Positions 23,881 through 44,094 of a stretch of 64,000 bases of DNA are shown in pieces (positions within the stretch are counted from its first letter, which is position 1; each line of letters opens with the position of its first letter). The translations under genes and the position numbers were made by a program. Origin of the DNA: Myripristis murdjan (lineage: Eukaryota; Chordata; Actinopteri; Holocentriformes; Holocentridae). Where the stretch lies: positions 22,583,900-22,647,899 of the forward strand of contig NC_044002.1 of the NCBI RefSeq assembly GCF_902150065.1, in the 5' to 3' direction. The notes under the pieces were generated by a model. It was not told where the DNA came from, ran no database searches, and saw nothing but the letters and a program-made list of their open reading frames with translations.

Positions 23881-24061
23881 CAATCCAATCCACTTTATTT
23901 ATATAGCACAATTTAACAAACACAAGCTTTTCCAAAGTGCTGCACAGCAAGATAAAACACCACAAAATAGCACAACAAAAGCAGAATAAAAAGGTAAAAA
24001 ACACAGTAGGATAACACGATAAAATAAGATAAGATCAATTAAAATAAAATCAGATAAAGTA

Positions 24062-24107
<46 letters not shown>

Positions 24108-24195
24108 CAAAATAGGATAAAATAAATAAAATATATAAAAATATTAAAATAAAAATAATAAAATAAAATAAAATAATAATACAATTATAATTTTA
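23881..24195 (-). repeat. Reverse LINE/SINE tail and (AAT)n tract
   Basis: Starts AATCCAATCCACTTTATTTA and continues TATAGCACAATTTAACAAAC, which is the complement of the common fish tail 'gcgctatataaata...'. An AAT microsatellite at 24060-24103 and an A-rich tract follow. No coding part remains. Confidence 0.55.
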
Positions 24196-24393
24196 ATAGA
24201 ATAAAATAATGTAAAATGCACTGCCCGCACAGCATAAAAGAAAAAAACATGCACACATAAAAACAAGCGTAAACAAATATATGACAGTAAACTGATTGAG
24301 TAAAAATGACAATATTGCGTAAGTTCATTGTTTGATAGCTTTTTTTTGTTGTTGTTTTGTGAGGCAGAAACTGCAGACATGAATACAAAGGCC

Positions 24394-24540
24394 CTGCGTT
24401 CCAAATCGCATACTTATACTTTTTACTTTTAGTATGTACTGCAGCTGCCCTTACAAAGTATGCAGTTTAGTATGTATTGGGACATACTAATTCTTTTTTT
24501 CCCTACTAAATAGTATGGTAGTATGGGTATTGGAACGCAG
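24394..24540. mobile_element. 147 bp foldback MITE upstream of the NUFIP2-like gene
   Basis: The ends CTGCGTTCCAAATCGCATAC and GTATGGGTATTGGAACGCAG are inverted repeats with a few mismatches; AGTATG words repeat inside. A poly-T tract follows at 24546-24570. It lies about 300 bp upstream of the inferred start codon. Confidence 0.75.
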
Positions 24541-24574
24541 TGAGGGTTTTTTTTTTTTTTTTTTTTTTTTTCTT

Positions 24575-25250
24575 GTGCGCGGTCTGCGGTGTCACATGAT
24601 GAGCCGCGCGGCGCTGCTCCCACGTGACCGTCGCAGAACGAACGCGTTCAAATTTTCCCTCCAAGTTTGCCGCCCGGACCCATTAGGGCGAGGGGGACTT
24701 CCGCTTCCTCCCACAATCCGTGTCGCTTCCGGGTGACCACAAGACTCCTCCAGCGAGCCGACGTTATCTGAACGCTGTCAACAACAAAAAACAACCAGCC
24801 GCCGAACGGTTCAGCTCCAGCCAGACGAGACGCGCAGAGAAATGCATATCAAAACAGGTAGGACGGCTCGGCTCGGCTCGGCTCCGGCCTCTCTGTGGGC
24901 GCTAGCCGCGGCGCTAGCCCGTTAGCCGCCTGCTCGCCGTTTTGAATGGAGGCTTACGAAACTTCGGCTGCGGCTCACCGCGACGCTGGGCGGCCGCCGG
25001 CTCTCAAAAACGGTGAAGTAAAGATTTTCCACACGGCCGCGGGCTTCGTCGCCGTGTTTCGCTCTCGTCCGGCCGGGTCGCCGCCGTGAGAGCCGGCCGG
25101 GCGAGCGGCAGCGTCACGCCGGAGCCGCCGTGTCGTAACGCCGCTCGCTCGGCTAAGTCCGCTAGCGCCGCGCCGCCGCCGCTCGCGAGCCGCCGGTGTC
25201 GCAGCCGTGATTCACAACATTTTGATAGTCGCGTGACAAACATGGCCGGA
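24575..25250 (+). promoter_or_regulatory. CpG-rich promoter and first exon region of the NUFIP2-like gene
   Basis: This is one of the most CpG-dense stretches outside coding exons. It contains GTGCGCGGTCTGCGGTGTCA, a CACGTGAC E-box-like word at 24620-24627, and short GGCTC repeats around 24863-24890. It surrounds the short first coding exon at 24842-24857 and continues into intron 1. There is no TATA box, as usual for CpG-island promoters. Confidence 0.6.
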
Positions 25251-28200
25251 GACAGCTCTTTTCTTTTTTCTCCTACCTCTTTTCCTTTTCCTTTCTCTCT
25301 TTTTTTTTTTCTTTTGAATTTTTTTTTATTTTATTTTATTATTTTATTATTATTATTTTATTTTTATTTATTATTTTTATTTTATTTTTTATTTATTATT
25401 TATTATTATTTATTTTTATTTATAATTTTTATTTTATTTTTTATTATTTATTTTTATTTTATTTTATTTTTTTTATTTTATTTGTCACTCCACGCATAAC
25501 AATACATATTTACAAACATACAAGGGGTACTAGGTGCCATGAGCAAAAAAAGAAATAACCAACAGAAAAAGGATTTTACAGATCACTTCCACAAAATTTC
25601 TCCACGATAGCATATGTTTTAGCAGCTTTCTGATTTTTAATGTCTTTAATTGTGGCAGCATAACGTAGCACTTCTTTTCTAAAAAGTACTAAATTGTTTG
25701 GTTTAGATTTGGCCCATTTGTTTTTATGGATATGAAATTTTCCCAAACTCAAAATGAACTGACAGAAAAAACATATATCTTTCTCTACAGTCTGATCATC
25801 AAAATAAATTAAAATGTTTTTTTTTTTTTCCTGAAAAATGATCGTTCTTCCTGTATTTCTTTGTACAAAATGCTGGACATCTTCCCAGAAAGTTCTGCTG
25901 TATGTGCATTGATAAAATAATGAATTTTTAATTTAAGTTTTTCGAAATTTCCGTCACGGTTCCCGATGACGTCTGGCGACTCTGGACCGTAAACCGGGGC
26001 TGTGTCTCTTGGTCTCTGGGTCTGGATAACATTAATACCCCTCCTGTTCTCTTTGGGGTCACCTCGACCCCCGGCGGTGTTTGTGCAACGTCTCCAAAAT
26101 ACACAATTAACGCTTTTCTTTTTTCCTTCAGCAAGCAAGAAAACACGCCTGTGTATATACAACATAATTACCTTGTATTTGGTATGTTGCGTGTCCTGTT
26201 TTATTAGAATCATCTTCAGGAGGTTTAAAGTACTCGAGTTAAATTGACCCAAATTGGATTAAAAAAAGTTAGTAAATCTGTAAGGAACTGAAACTTGGTG
26301 ATATGGTGGCCACTGGTGACCGACTGTTTTCAGCTTTAAAATGTGAAATCTGATCTGCTGCTCGGTTTTGACCGTGTGATTATCAGACACCTGGGAGTTT
26401 TGCTGTTGTGGCTCGATCCCTCCATTTTAAAGCAAACTGAACTTTGGTATATTGTTGGGTTGTGTAGTTGATGTGGGTGGTTTGAGTTGACATGGTGGGG
26501 AAATATCTTGATTAGTGACTCTGGGCTGATAATCCACAGCACTTGATTTGTACCTCTCATTTGACTGAAGTAGTGTGGAAAAACAGGTCCCAAGTATGTG
26601 CTATCATTTCAGGCGATTAGATTTTCTAACCAGATTCAGACAAGAACAGGCATGACTTGAGACGGTGTTTCCTCCCTTGCAGGTACATGGGAAGCCAGCA
26701 ACACTGTGTGTGAGTCCGACGCCTTGTGTGACCCAGCAGTCCTCGTTTCAGCCACCAACTCAGAGCCGCACATACGCAACCGCCGCCTGTCCCCCGGCTC
26801 GGGCAACTGTGGAGGCGGAGGGGGTGGAGGGTGCATCACCGGGGGCGACCAGCAGCCCCGACAGCTCTCGCCCGGGACCCCCGAGGGCGACCTAAACGGA
26901 CCCGCACACGCTTTTGCCTTCCGCAGGGAAAAGGAGCGCAGGGGTCAGCACAAAGGCCGCGGCCTTCGCAGGGAAAGCCAGAAGGGGGTCGGCCGCGCGG
27001 GCGACCGGCCCCCGAAGGCAAACCAGAAGGAGCGGTGGGTGGAGGACAGTCTGTCGCTGCTCAAGCCCCCACCCGCTTTCCCGGTGCAGGACAGCCCCGC
27101 CAAGCTGCAGCCCGCCGTCAGCTACGCCTCCAAGGTGAAGGCGGGGGCCGCGGGCGGGGGTCTGGAGGAGGACCGGCCCGCCATCGGAGTGCTGCTACAG
27201 AACCAGTGGGGTCTCAGTTTCATCAGCGAGGCGAGGCCGTCCGCGGCCTCCGGCCCGCCGCCTCAGCCCACGGACGCAAAAGAGTCACCCGGCTCGCAGC
27301 AGGAGGCAAGCTGCACTTTCCTGCCTCCTCAAGAAACGCCCGCTCCAGTCGCTACCTCGGTCAGCCTCGGCCCGCGCCCAGAGGCAGAAGAGAGCAACGG
27401 AAAGCTGCTGCTCAGCTGTCGCCATCTAGTGGAGGCTTTGAATTATCACAGTCGAGGTGAGGGCCTCCAGGAGCATTCGAGACAGTCTGGGTGCTTCCAC
27501 TGTGTGTGTTTTTTACATTTTAAAGCCTTTTCTCTGTGTGACTTCTAACTGTGATTATCTGTTGGTCCTCCGCAGAGTGGAATGCTGTCTGTAACAAACA
27601 AAGAGGTGAGTCGACTCGCACAGAAACTGGTCAGTGTTGCCACGCCACTTCACACAGACAATGGTGCAAACAAGAGGTGCAACTAAGAACAACCCTTGCT
27701 CTGTTGTCGGGTCACAGTGTCTTTAGTCTCGCAGTTAAAACGAAGCGACTCCACACTGGATAAACATGTTTTGCTTTGCTTTGCGATGTGAACTGGCAGA
27801 TTGCAAAACAAAAGCAGCACGGCACCTTGAGGCTTTTCTGACCCGCGTGTTTCCTCTCAGAACGCTCCACTCAATTAGTAGGGAGGAAAAATTCACTAAG
27901 TAGAAACTCTAAATTATTTCCTGTTACTCTCTGGCTCTGCTCAGTGTTGCATGACGTTGACATCAGAATCCAAAAGACAGTTTTGTCGGTGTGCATGCGC
28001 TGCGAATATTTCACTCAGCGTGTGTGGAGGTTTTTCACCGTCTGGAGAAACAGATTGGCCAAATCACTTCACACGTATCCATATGTGTGACTGGTCACTG
28101 TAACCATGATCACCATGAGCTGTTTCCACTGTAACATGTTTGCTGGCGAGTCATGAAATTTGAAAGTGTGTGGAAACTTGAGAGAATAACTTTATGTTGC

Positions 28201-28906
28201 ATTAACACAAAGCAGACCAGACTCTGGACCAGTGTTCCCCAACTCAGTCCTCAAGGACCGCCTGTCCTGCAGGTTTTGGTTTCAGCTCTGCTCTTTCACA
28301 CCTGATCCATTTAAGGGCTTCATGCTGATTGGCTGAAGCAGATCTACCTGAACAGGGCGTGCATGAAGGTGCATGGGCCTTAATTGGGTCATGTGTGCTA
28401 AAGTAGAGCTGAAACCAAAACCTGCAGAACGGGGATCTTGAGGACTGGGTTGGGAACCTCTGCTCCAGACAGTTTGGTAATGGTAATGCGTTGTTATCGA
28501 TATGTAGTTGTTCATTTGGGAAATAATTATCCAGAATTTTCAGCGGGTTTAAGATGTTATTCCTTCTCACTTTTATTATTTAAGGTCAGCTGGTCTGAAT
28601 TTATTTAAATTCAATTTGATGACGTTGTGGAAGGACCCATGTGACCCCTGAGAGCAGCGTGACAGGAACTACTGTTTTGCCTTAATTTGATTGACAGTCA
28701 GAGCGTTTGGTGGGGACGAAGTCTGCTAGTGTTAAAATTTTGTCTCAGAGTCTGTAGCTGCTGCTGCTGCACATGAATACATTTTAGCAACATTTTGATG
28801 CCTGACAGGGAGTCGTGTTTTTCATTGTGTTTTGTCTTTTTTTGTGTTTATTTCAGATCCAAAAAAGGTGGTCTGGTACAAGGACAACCTGGAGCAACCA
28901 GCCTAG
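24842..28906 (+). CDS. NUFIP2-like short protein (4 exons)
   Basis: Exons: 24842-24857 (MHIKT), 26683-27456, 27576-27605, 28857-28906; 289 residues, phases consistent. Three blocks match human NUFIP2 (82-FIP, an RNA-binding partner of FMRP found on ribosomes and in stress granules) in the same order: LLKPPPAFPV then SYASKVKAG near residues 130-155 (human FKPPPVFPV, SYASKVKEN); QNQWGLSFISE near 180 (human QNQWGLSFINE); and a C-terminus YHSREWNAVCNKQRDPKKV (human YHTKEMESIWNLQKQDPKR). It lacks the long His/Gln-rich N-terminus and is much shorter than NUFIP2, so it looks like a compact paralogue. The middle is Gly/Arg/Pro-rich and probably disordered. A microexon of 30 bp encodes most of the C-terminal motif. 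A (CA)n tract lies in the 3'UTR. Confidence 0.8.
25290..25490. repeat. T-rich (TTTTA)n low-complexity tract
   Basis: About 200 bp of TTTTA and TTATT words in intron 1 of the NUFIP2-like gene. It lies directly beside the 3' end of a reverse-oriented LINE fragment and may be its expanded A-rich tail. Confidence 0.8.
25495..25935 (-). mobile_element. 5'-truncated LINE fragment, L1/Tx1-like C-terminus
   Basis: Read on the minus strand it encodes DDQTVEKDICFFCQFI, LGKFHIHKNKWAKSKPN and LFRKEVLRYAATIKDIKNQ. This resembles the C-terminal end of ORF2 of L1/Tx1-clade fish LINEs (pattern 'LGKFHIHK.K....KP...F..E...Y...I'). The A-rich end points to the T-rich tract at 25290-25490. It is a dead 5'-truncated copy without reverse-transcriptase or endonuclease domains. 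Confidence 0.7.
28218..28466. mobile_element. hAT-like MITE family S, copy 2
   Basis: Same family and orientation as 19575-19828, sharing GGGCTTCATGCTGATTGGCT and GCATGGGCCTTAATTGGGTC. It lies in intron 3 of the NUFIP2-like gene. Confidence 0.65.
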
Positions 28907-28936
28907 CAGTGTGAGACACTCGATGCGCACACACAC

Positions 28937-28940
28937 CAGT

Positions 28941-28997
<57 letters not shown>
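28937..28997. repeat. (CA)n microsatellite in the NUFIP2-like 3'UTR
   Basis: Almost uninterrupted CA dinucleotides for about 55 bp, starting some 30 bp after the stop codon. A length-polymorphic site is expected. Confidence 0.9.
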
Positions 28998-29001
<4 letters not shown>

Positions 29002-29774
29002 TTAACACAGAAAGATGGACAGATTTTTAAGTCCCCCTACACAAACACACACACACACTGCACTCAGGATGATGTCTTCACACAAAGCCACACTGAGACA
29101 CTTTGGACTAACTCCTTTGAGATCTTACAGCAATGGACTTTTTTTAACGCCTTACAGAAGCCTGCCTTAATTAATCGGACCTGTTTTCATCGCCTCTCAT
29201 AATGACTTTTTAGCTTGTTCATGTAGAACTGGTCTTTTTTTTTTTTTTTTTTTTTTAAACAACAATCTTTAAGGAGCTGTCATTTAATTTTTTCTCTCCC
29301 TTGAAGCTGCAGTTTTAGCCACCTCCTCCCCCCCCTCTTCTGTCCTCTGTAAAGCGAGTGGTCAATCAAGCACTTTGTAAAAAAATCCGTTGTTGTGACC
29401 AATCCTTGTGTGCGATCAACCCTCTGCGGAGTGATTTTTTTTTTTTTTCTTTTTAAGTATAAACCAGAAGAATGTCTTGTACCTGCTTCTATTTCACCGT
29501 TATTGTACACAGAGGACTCTGTAACGTCGTCTTCAGTTTACAGAAGGGTGCGGTCAGCAGCACAGTAGAGTTCACCCTTTACCCCCCCCGTCATCTTAAT
29601 GCTGTCATATCGTTTTGTTTTTCTCATCGTTCCCTGATCGGGTGAATATTATTCATGAATCCATAAGGGATCTCACATGTTCATTATGTTGATTTTTTTT
29701 TTTTTCTTTTGGAAAGTGAAATATATCAAATAAAAAAAAATTACACTGGAGGAAGAATGTAAGTGAACAGTATT

Positions 29775-29800
29775 GCTTAATAAAAATGAATAAACTTGAT
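29775..29800 (+). terminator. Candidate poly(A) signals of the NUFIP2-like gene
   Basis: AATAAAAATGAATAAACTTG contains two overlapping AATAAA-type hexamers, followed by a GT-rich stretch (GCACTGGTCTGTTTATTTG). This gives a 3'UTR of about 0.9 kb. Confidence 0.5.
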
Positions 29801-29930
29801 GCGCACTGGTCTGTTTATTTGACGTTTTGCAATTCAAATTTATTGGCATGTTGAAGGTCGACAGATGAAAAATGTATTCATGTATCACAAAGTGTTAACA
29901 ATATCACCTGCCACACAACTTCAGGTTTAA

Positions 29931-30418
29931 AGGAATACTCTGATGTTTTGGGCGTAATACCCCTTTTTCCAGCTTCTCCAGACTGAGACAAGATGTTTGA
30001 TACCGTTTTCACCTCTGCACGTAGCATTTTGTGTTAGCTTAGCATAAAGACTGGAAGTCTATGGGAGTTGTTAGCCTGGCTCCATCCAAGTGAAAAAATA
30101 AACCTCACAGCAACTCTGAAGTGGTCTTATTTACACAGTGTGTGTTGTGCATTTGAACACAACTCTTAGATTTTTTATTTTTTTTATTCCAAGGTGTATT
30201 TCAAATCCACATGATCCACTGTGTACATCAGACCACTTCAGAGCTGCTGTAAGGTTTATTCCTTCACTTTGACGGAGCCAGGCTAACGACTCCCATAGAG
30301 TTCAAGTGTTTATGCTAAGCTAACAAGCACTGCTACCCATAGGAATCAAACCACTTGACGTACAGAGGTGAGAATGGTATCAAAAACCTTGTCTTTGCCC
30401 AAATGTTGAAATATTCCT
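29931..30418. mobile_element. piggyBac-like MITE family P, copy 1
   Basis: It is flanked on both sides by TTAA (29927-29930 and 30419-30422). The ends AGGAATACTCTGATGTTTTG and AAATGTTGAAATATTCCT are inverted, and the arms fold back over about 200 bp (GTTAGCTTAGCATAAAGACT against TTTATGCTAAGCTAAC). A TTAA target site is diagnostic of piggyBac transposition. It lies just downstream of the NUFIP2-like gene. Confidence 0.8.
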
Positions 30419-30422
30419 TTAA

Positions 30423-31102
30423 AAGCACACAACAAAGGCAGACATGGAGTTTTTCGCTCATATCAATGTAACAGCACAGGATTATACCATGTGAACACAT
30501 CAGATTTAAACATCTGAGGGCAGAGTGATAAGGATTTTTGACTTTTTTCATACCATTAAAGGTGGCTGTGAGAGACATAATGGAAGCTGTTTCCCTTTTA
30601 TATTTAACGTTAACTAGGCAAGACTTTCAGCTTAAATTAAACACAGGTGCCTGGGCAGAAAAGAGCATCAACATCCCAACAAACACATGAATCCCCGTCG
30701 TCAGATCAGCCTGAGATGGAAAATATGTTTCTCCCACCACCACCACCACCCCGCCTCACGCTGAGGTCAAGGAGCTTCAGCTGGCGAGTTACCAAAATAA
30801 AACGTGTTACAAAATGAAACCGTCTCCAATCCCAACAATGAAATTTTGCTTCAAATGACCATAACCACAGTGTTTTCCACACAGGTGTTTTTTTTTTTTT
30901 TTTTTTCTAACTGTGCTTTGTGGGATCCTCGTCTGCAGCCTGCAGTTTTTTTTCCTCCCAAACTCCAGCCATCTCTCGCTCGCCTCACGCAGCGTTTTTA
31001 ACAAAATGTCTAGTTCTGCGGGGAGACTTTGAGCGTGCGGTTCTCCTTGAAGGCCGCGACAGTCGCGACAGACCTGCTGCGAGGCGTCGGCCGGCACGTC
31101 GC
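30423..31102. other. 3' flank / 3'UTR region of OSGEP
   Basis: No coding signal. It should contain the 3'UTR of OSGEP (minus strand, stop codon at 31103-31105). A plus-strand poly-T tract lies at 30889-30906. I could not place the minus-strand poly(A) signal with confidence. Confidence 0.4.
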
Positions 31103-40940
<9,838 letters not shown>

Positions 40941-41399
40941 GGCAGCTTACACAACAAAAAAATAAATGATAATATATCGGAAAATACATATGAAAAATAT
41001 ATCATATACATTATATAAAATGTTAAGGCTGATAGTCTCTGCCACTCAGTGCCGGGCATCAGAGACGGTCACAAGGAAACTTTACTTAAAATTATACATT
41101 ATGAGTATACATCTATTTTATATATACATATTTTATTCGATAGATATTTGCAGATGTATTTCATTAGACACAGAGTCAGTGCAAAGGTCCAAAGGTGAAA
41201 GGTCTATAGATGTATTTTAGTATACAGTATTCTATTTTTATTATAGTGTTTTTATTATAGGGTTATTTTCCTATAGGGTATGCAAAAGTTTGTTTTTTTC
41301 TAACTTTATTTATTTTGTTAGTTGTTGTGTTTAATTTTTCTAAAGGTATCAATAAAGTACATCTATTTATTTATCTATAGGCGACGATTCCTTACTCCC

Positions 41400-42550
41400 T
41401 TTTCAATGTATTATATTATTGCAATATGTTATTCGTATATATTAATTCATGTGGAGGTTTTTTTCCGTATTAAACATCATCATTCTCTCTGTTAATTATT
41501 TATCAATGTTAGTGGAGCCCAGAGGAAGAGTGACTTTCTTAAACCTATATAACTAACTTAGTTAATTAAAAAATAAGCCTAACAAGGAAATTACACTAAA
41601 CAGTTAAATATACTGACAGTTCATGTCGTGAAAAATATAATTTATTCCCATAAATCTGGTGGATATCCAAGTTTAATGGACCTTTAGCTATTATTTGGAA
41701 AACAAGCATAAAACTGCACATTTCAATCTGAACTTTAACGTTATGTTTTTGCCGAAACCATCAGAGAAATAAAGCCCTAACTTTCCCAGTCAGCATCACA
41801 AACTCAGGCTTTAATACTTTGGTAAAAACCAAAACATTAGCAGTTCGTTAGCCGCGATGCTAACAGAGACAGCAGCCAGTCCGCCTAAAACTACAGTTTT
41901 CAAACCTTTTAGAAGAAAATAATTCACGGCTTAACAAACTACCTCGCTCGTCGCTGCCTTGCAGTCGCTCACATCAACCCAAGTCGAGCAAAAAACAACT
42001 TTAATTTGCAGTTTCGTTCACTCACTTCGGCTAAATTTGGTAACTCCACTCTGCCGTGCAGCCCGGAGGACCCAAAACAATGGCAGGTGTCACCACTGCC
42101 TTACAAAAAAAAAACATAAATATCCATCTCTATTCACTTAAATTCGGTGTATTTGTGATTTTAAATTCATTAACACAACTAGAATAAGCGTTTAAAATAA
42201 TAATAAAAAAAAGGCATTAAATGTGATTTAAAATATTCACCGTGGGGTTGTTTTTCTGATCAGGCACACGTTGAGACAGCCGCTACTGCAAGCACATGGT
42301 CAAAGAGCTCTACTAGTTCCTACGCTTTTGTGTGTATGTATGTGTGTGTGCGTGTGTGTGTATGTTAGAGGGGGGGAGTGACTGTGAAGAAGCACTTGCT
42401 TGGCCCTGCATCCTGTTGTGGAAGTGCGAGTAAGATCCTCTTTTTTATTATTATTATTATTATTTGCATCTCATTTCCGTCAACAGCACAAGGCGTTTGT
42501 TTATTTATCTTTCTTTCTTTCCGTTCGCATGAACTAAACCTGCTCTTTAA
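41400..42550. promoter_or_regulatory. Shared OSGEP/APEX1 upstream region (putative bidirectional promoter)
   Basis: OSGEP reads left from 40940 and APEX1 reads right from 44095. Between them no other gene is seen. The least repetitive part, about 41.8-42.3 kb, contains several CpGs (GCCGCGATGCTAACAGAGAC) and a candidate OSGEP 5'UTR donor region. The head-to-head arrangement is known in mammals; the exact start sites here are inferred. A TG/GT repeat lies at 42330-42362. Confidence 0.45.
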
Positions 42551-42934
42551 GCCAAGCTGCTAATTCATTTCCATTCATTGGCAGCGTGCAGGCCGTGTCT
42601 TTGTCACATTTAGCGGCTAGTGTTAGCATAGCTGTGTGCCACCGGGCCTGTCCTGCCAGAAAAAAAACAAAAACAAAACAAACCAAAACAAAAAAACAAC
42701 ATGACGACTTATTTCCGTAGTTTCTGGATTCCGCTAAGCTCTGCGTGAATGTCGTTTCGCTCCGTGGCAGGTAACAAAACAAACCAAACAAAACACCTTT
42801 AGCTGGCAGTGAGTGTGTTTCCTTCTTTTCCTCACGTTTTTGTTTGCTAAATACAGTTTTTTTTTTAAGCTTTAGGGCGTAAAATAAAGCAAAACTCAAC
42901 CAGGTTTCATGCGGATGAGGACAAAAAAAAAAGT

Positions 42935-43665
42935 AGAGCAGGGACGATATGCGTATCTCACAGATTAGTCTTTATCACGATACTCTGGTGCCGATATGAT
43001 ATGCACTGCGATTCCATATCATGACATAGGTAGGTAGATACTTTATTCATCCCGCAGGAAATTCACATTTTCTTCAGCAGTATCCACAGATTACAGATTA
43101 AGTAAATAAAAAAAATAGAAATAAAGAATAAGATCTCAGAATAAGAATAACCTAACAACAGAATAACCTAAGTACAACCCAGTGTGCAAAAAGCAATGTG
43201 CAATAAAAAAAAAAAAAAAAAACAGAAAAAACCGTGTGCATGGGTGTATAAAATGTGCATAGAGGTAGGTCAGTGTGCAAATTTAGAAGAAATATACAGT
43301 ATACACATGATAAATAGCAGTAAGCAATATAAACACTATGAACAAGGATGTTGGGGGTTTTCCTTTCTTTAATTCTCCTCTAGTTTGTTGTCAAGTCTCA
43401 CGAGGCTGTGATTCTCCCAGAGGTCACTACAGGTCATTTTATGCAGTGATGTCGCTGCAGTGAAATGGCTGCTATGGGGGCGAACATTTGATTCATCACA
43501 CAGGAATCAAATGTGGCTCATTGAATCCACAAGTCTCAGCTTTCTAGTTAAAGCCAATTGATGCAACTCCAAGACTGTTTAGGCCCCAGTCTGCACACAC
43601 ACACACACAAACACACACCACAAGAACACATTTGGACTGCATGGCTCATGTGGTGGCGTCTACTT
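42935..43665 (+). mobile_element. Interspersed repeat family R, copy 2, split by a LINE fragment
   Basis: The left part (42935-43022) has AGCAGGGACGATATGCG and GATTCCATATCATG. The right part resumes near 43361 with AATTCTCCTCTAGTTTGTTG and continues through GGCCCCAGTCTGCACACAC to about 43665. Between them lies the reverse LINE 3' fragment. Comparison with copy 1 at 7932 shows continuity on both sides of the insertion. Confidence 0.7.
43023..43360 (-). mobile_element. LINE 3'-end fragment inserted in repeat R
   Basis: This is the reverse complement of 5900-6205, sharing ACTTTATTCATCCCGCAGGA and ATGTGCATAGAGGTAGGTC. The microsatellite tail TAGGTAGGTAGATA marks its 3' end at the left. No coding frame. 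Confidence 0.7.
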
Positions 43666-44094
43666 TTTTTTTCCAAATATGCAGGAAACTGCCAGTCTTG
43701 TTGTATTTCTGCTTTTAAGTTTCTTCTGCTTTTTTTTTTTTTTTGTCTTTCTTTCTTTTAGTTACAGCAGTCAGTCTCAGCTATATATGTGCCGTTAAGG
43801 TTCATTAATCTGCAGGTTAATTCGCTTCCCAACATAAAACCTGCAGACTTCTGGGCCTCAGCGGCACACGCTTGACAACATGTATGTAAAAATAAATAAA
43901 TAATAAAAATAAAAATGATTGGTTGTGGTAAGGTTGCACTTGACAGTTTGATGCTGTTTCTCATTAGTTAAATTCCTCTGTCTCTCTCTCTCTCTTTCTG
44001 TGTGTGTGTGTGTTTTCTCCCAGCGGTGCGCGTGTTGCTGTGTGTGCGTGTTGTGTGTCTGCGAGGTGTGTTTGCTGTCAGAGCCAGCTCAAGC

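Noticed and set aside
25809-26252. 147-codon reverse frame as a gene
   Set aside because: Part of it is an L1/Tx1-like LINE fragment and the rest has no homology; it lies inside intron 1 of the NUFIP2-like gene.
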